DNA from: Savagea sp. | GTDB taxonomy: Bacteria; Bacillota; Bacilli; Bacillales_A; Planococcaceae | Reading direction: 5' to 3' | DNA length: 6,516 nucleotides | Assembly (NCBI GenBank): GCA_030146155.1 | Contig: JASLCF010000162.1 | Span: 1-6,516, forward strand | Part shown: positions 5,377 through 6,516 of the stretch, in pieces | Layout: each line of letters begins with the position of its first letter | Position numbering within the stretch: position 1 is the first letter of the stretch | Notes under the pieces: model-generated | What the model was told of the DNA's origin: nothing | Database searches by the model: none | What the model saw: the letters and a program-made list of their open reading frames with translations, nothing else | Translations under genes and position numbers: made by a program

Positions 5377-6477
5377 TTATACCTCTTTTAATTGTTCAAA
5401 AAACGTATCTAACCGTTTCACACCCACACTATGGTATTTCCCTAAAATGATCAATTCTTTCGGTAATTGATTCACCTTTACCATACCATCGCGGTGAAGT
5501 TGGCTAATTAACATTGGGGAACCCGGGAACCGTTCAATGGTAATCTCTGTTTCACCGAGTTCAGGTGTGACTGCAATTTCATCTCCCTTATAGAAAATGA
5601 AAAATTCGCCCGGTCTTGAATCCATCAATGCTTTTCTTCGCGTTTCCTCTTTTATAAATTCTATTAAATCTTCTACAAAAATACGACTGTGTTCAATCGT
5701 ACGACGTGCTACACCTTCATGTAAGTAATCTAATTTAGAAGGCAATTCACTCATAATTCGTGCACGTTGCATTTGATGCAAACTTTTCATATAGTCGATC
5801 GATTGTGGAAAACGCTGTGGCAATAAGAAAGCATCCCTTAAGAAATGTGGAATATCAACTGGATATTGCTCAAGTATGAGTGTACGTGTTACCGTCATGC
5901 CTGGTTCTTCTTCTAAAGTGGCTTGTGCTTTCTTTTTATGTGAAATGACAGGGGTTTGTTGATCTTTCGGACGAGTCGCTTGCACCGATGCTTGTAGTAA
6001 TTGTTCAAGGCGTCCTAAACGAACCTGTAATTCTTCCATGTCATAACCATTCGAAGCTTGCATGAGTGGATCCTTATAAGGAGGCACTTGCACGCGGTAG
6101 CTGACATATACTTCGGTGTACCATTTGATTAATTCATACAGATATTCCCATGCTCTTAATGATTCTGAGAAACGAAAAGCACGATCTTGATGTGCGGCAG
6201 CATTGCCTAACTTACGCAATTCATGAAATGCATCCAGTTGCTTTTCTTTAAAATAACCACCTGCATGGAGTTGTTCAATCCAATCATAACTCGAACCTCT
6301 CTCATCCCATTCCATCGCTTCTTTTTTAAAAATCTTTTGCAGCAAAGCTTCCATAAATACGCGACTATGTGTCAACATATTCCGTGGACTTGTGTAAATC
6401 ACACGTTCTAACTCTTTCGCAGTGTGTGCGATTTCAGGTTCAACATTTTCTAAAAACTGATAAAAATGAGTCGACAC
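5377..6477 (-). CDS. Protein of unknown function with DUF4145-like N-terminal region
   Basis: A 366-residue soluble protein with no signal peptide or membrane segment, of unknown function. Residues of about 15-125 are helical and resemble DUF4145, a domain seen alone and at the N-terminus of HsdR-like restriction and helicase proteins. They include the helix HSRVFMEALLQKIF (37-50) and the hallmark LRKLGNAAAH (87-96). A short coiled coil follows at about 147-163, then a charged Lys/Glu/Gln-rich linker (about 166-193) and a C-terminal half I do not recognise. In that half, HSRIFVEDLIEFI (263-275) echoes the N-terminal helix. No helicase or nuclease motif is present. AAAGGAG at 6485-6491 is 7 bases before the GTG at 6477. 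An ATG at 6498 lies upstream of that site and would add seven residues by reading through it, so GTG is preferred. The gene is monocistronic here, converges on the VOC gene, and shows no link to phosphonate uptake. Confidence 0.8.
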   Translation of the reverse strand: MSTHFYQFLENVEPEIAHTAKELERVIYTSPRNMLTHSRVFMEALLQKIFKKEAMEWDERGSSYDWIEQLHAGGYFKEKQLDAFHELRKLGNAAAHQDRAFRFSESLRAWEYLYELIKWYTEVYVSYRVQVPPYKDPLMQASNGYDMEELQVRLGRLEQLLQASVQATRPKDQQTPVISHKKKAQATLEEEPGMTVTRTLILEQYPVDIPHFLRDAFLLPQRFPQSIDYMKSLHQMQRARIMSELPSKLDYLHEGVARRTIEHSRIFVEDLIEFIKEETRRKALMDSRPGEFFIFYKGDEIAVTPELGETEITIERFPGSPMLISQLHRDGMVKVNQLPKELIILGKYHSVGVKRLDTFFEQLKEV

Positions 6478-6484
6478 AGACTCA

Positions 6485-6491
6485 CTCCTTT
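6485..6491 (-). promoter_or_regulatory. Ribosome binding site deciding the DUF4145-like gene start
   Basis: AAAGGAG on the minus strand with 7-base spacing to the GTG at 6477. The ATG at 6498 precedes the site and has no visible ribosome binding site of its own, so it is unlikely to be the start. Confidence 0.75.
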
Positions 6492-6508
6492 CACACATAT
6501 TACCTTAT

Positions 6509-6514
6509 AGTATA
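6509..6514 (-). promoter_or_regulatory. Candidate -10 element of the DUF4145-like gene
   Basis: TATACT on the minus strand, about 18 bases upstream of the ribosome binding site. The -35 region would lie beyond the window edge, so the promoter cannot be confirmed. Confidence 0.35.
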
Positions 6515-6516
6515 AC

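Noticed and set aside
6223..6411. 62-codon plus-strand open frame antisense to the DUF4145-like gene
   Set aside because: No ribosome binding site or recognisable motif, and it lies inside a better supported gene.
5377..6477. Truncated type I restriction subunit HsdR
   Set aside because: Only the DUF4145-like N-terminal region resembles such proteins. The frame is intact, with its own ribosome binding site and terminator, and no nuclease or helicase remnants are seen around it.

Overview
The window looks like chromosomal DNA of a low-GC Gram-positive bacterium of the order Bacillales, possibly a Bacillaceae or Planococcaceae member. The reasons are AT-rich third positions, strong AAAGGAG-type ribosome binding sites before nearly every gene, a lipoprotein-type (LSAC) solute-binding protein, and tightly packed operons. 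The genus cannot be fixed from the sequence alone. No mobile element, tRNA, rRNA or CRISPR array is visible.

Minus-strand operon, read from 4162 down to 6: phnD (lipoprotein binding protein), phnC (ATPase), two different phnE permeases, then a protein tyrosine phosphatase-like gene. The junctions are translationally coupled: phnD/phnC and phnC/phnE1 meet at TGA/ATG contacts, and the phnE1 stop runs into the phnE2 ribosome binding site. Together phnD-C-E-E make a complete phosphonate/phosphite/phosphate-ester type ABC importer. The last gene adds a cytoplasmic phosphatase with an intact CX5R active site. No C-P lyase, phnW, phnX or ptxD gene lies in the window, so the substrate is not defined by its neighbours.

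Plus-strand operon, 4326 to 5356: a GntR-family regulator (wHTH plus FCD-like domain) followed after 14 bases by a small vicinal-oxygen-chelate (glyoxalase/FosA-fold) protein. It diverges from the transporter across a 160-bp intergenic region. That region carries a perfect 16-bp palindrome with core TTGTATACAA on the transporter side and a related TGGTATACTA on the regulator's own -10 element. Both fit TNGTATACNA, which suggests that this regulator controls both directions.

Minus-strand gene at the right, 6477 to 5377: a protein of unknown function with a DUF4145-like N-terminal region, a short coiled coil and an unrecognised C-terminal half containing a repeat of an N-terminal helix. It converges on the VOC gene, and its apparent terminator lies inside the last codons of that gene.

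In four places the farthest-upstream start is not the best supported one. Ribosome binding site spacing favours ATG 1589 (phnE2), GTG 3233 (phnC), ATG 4326 (gntR) and GTG 6477 (DUF4145-like).
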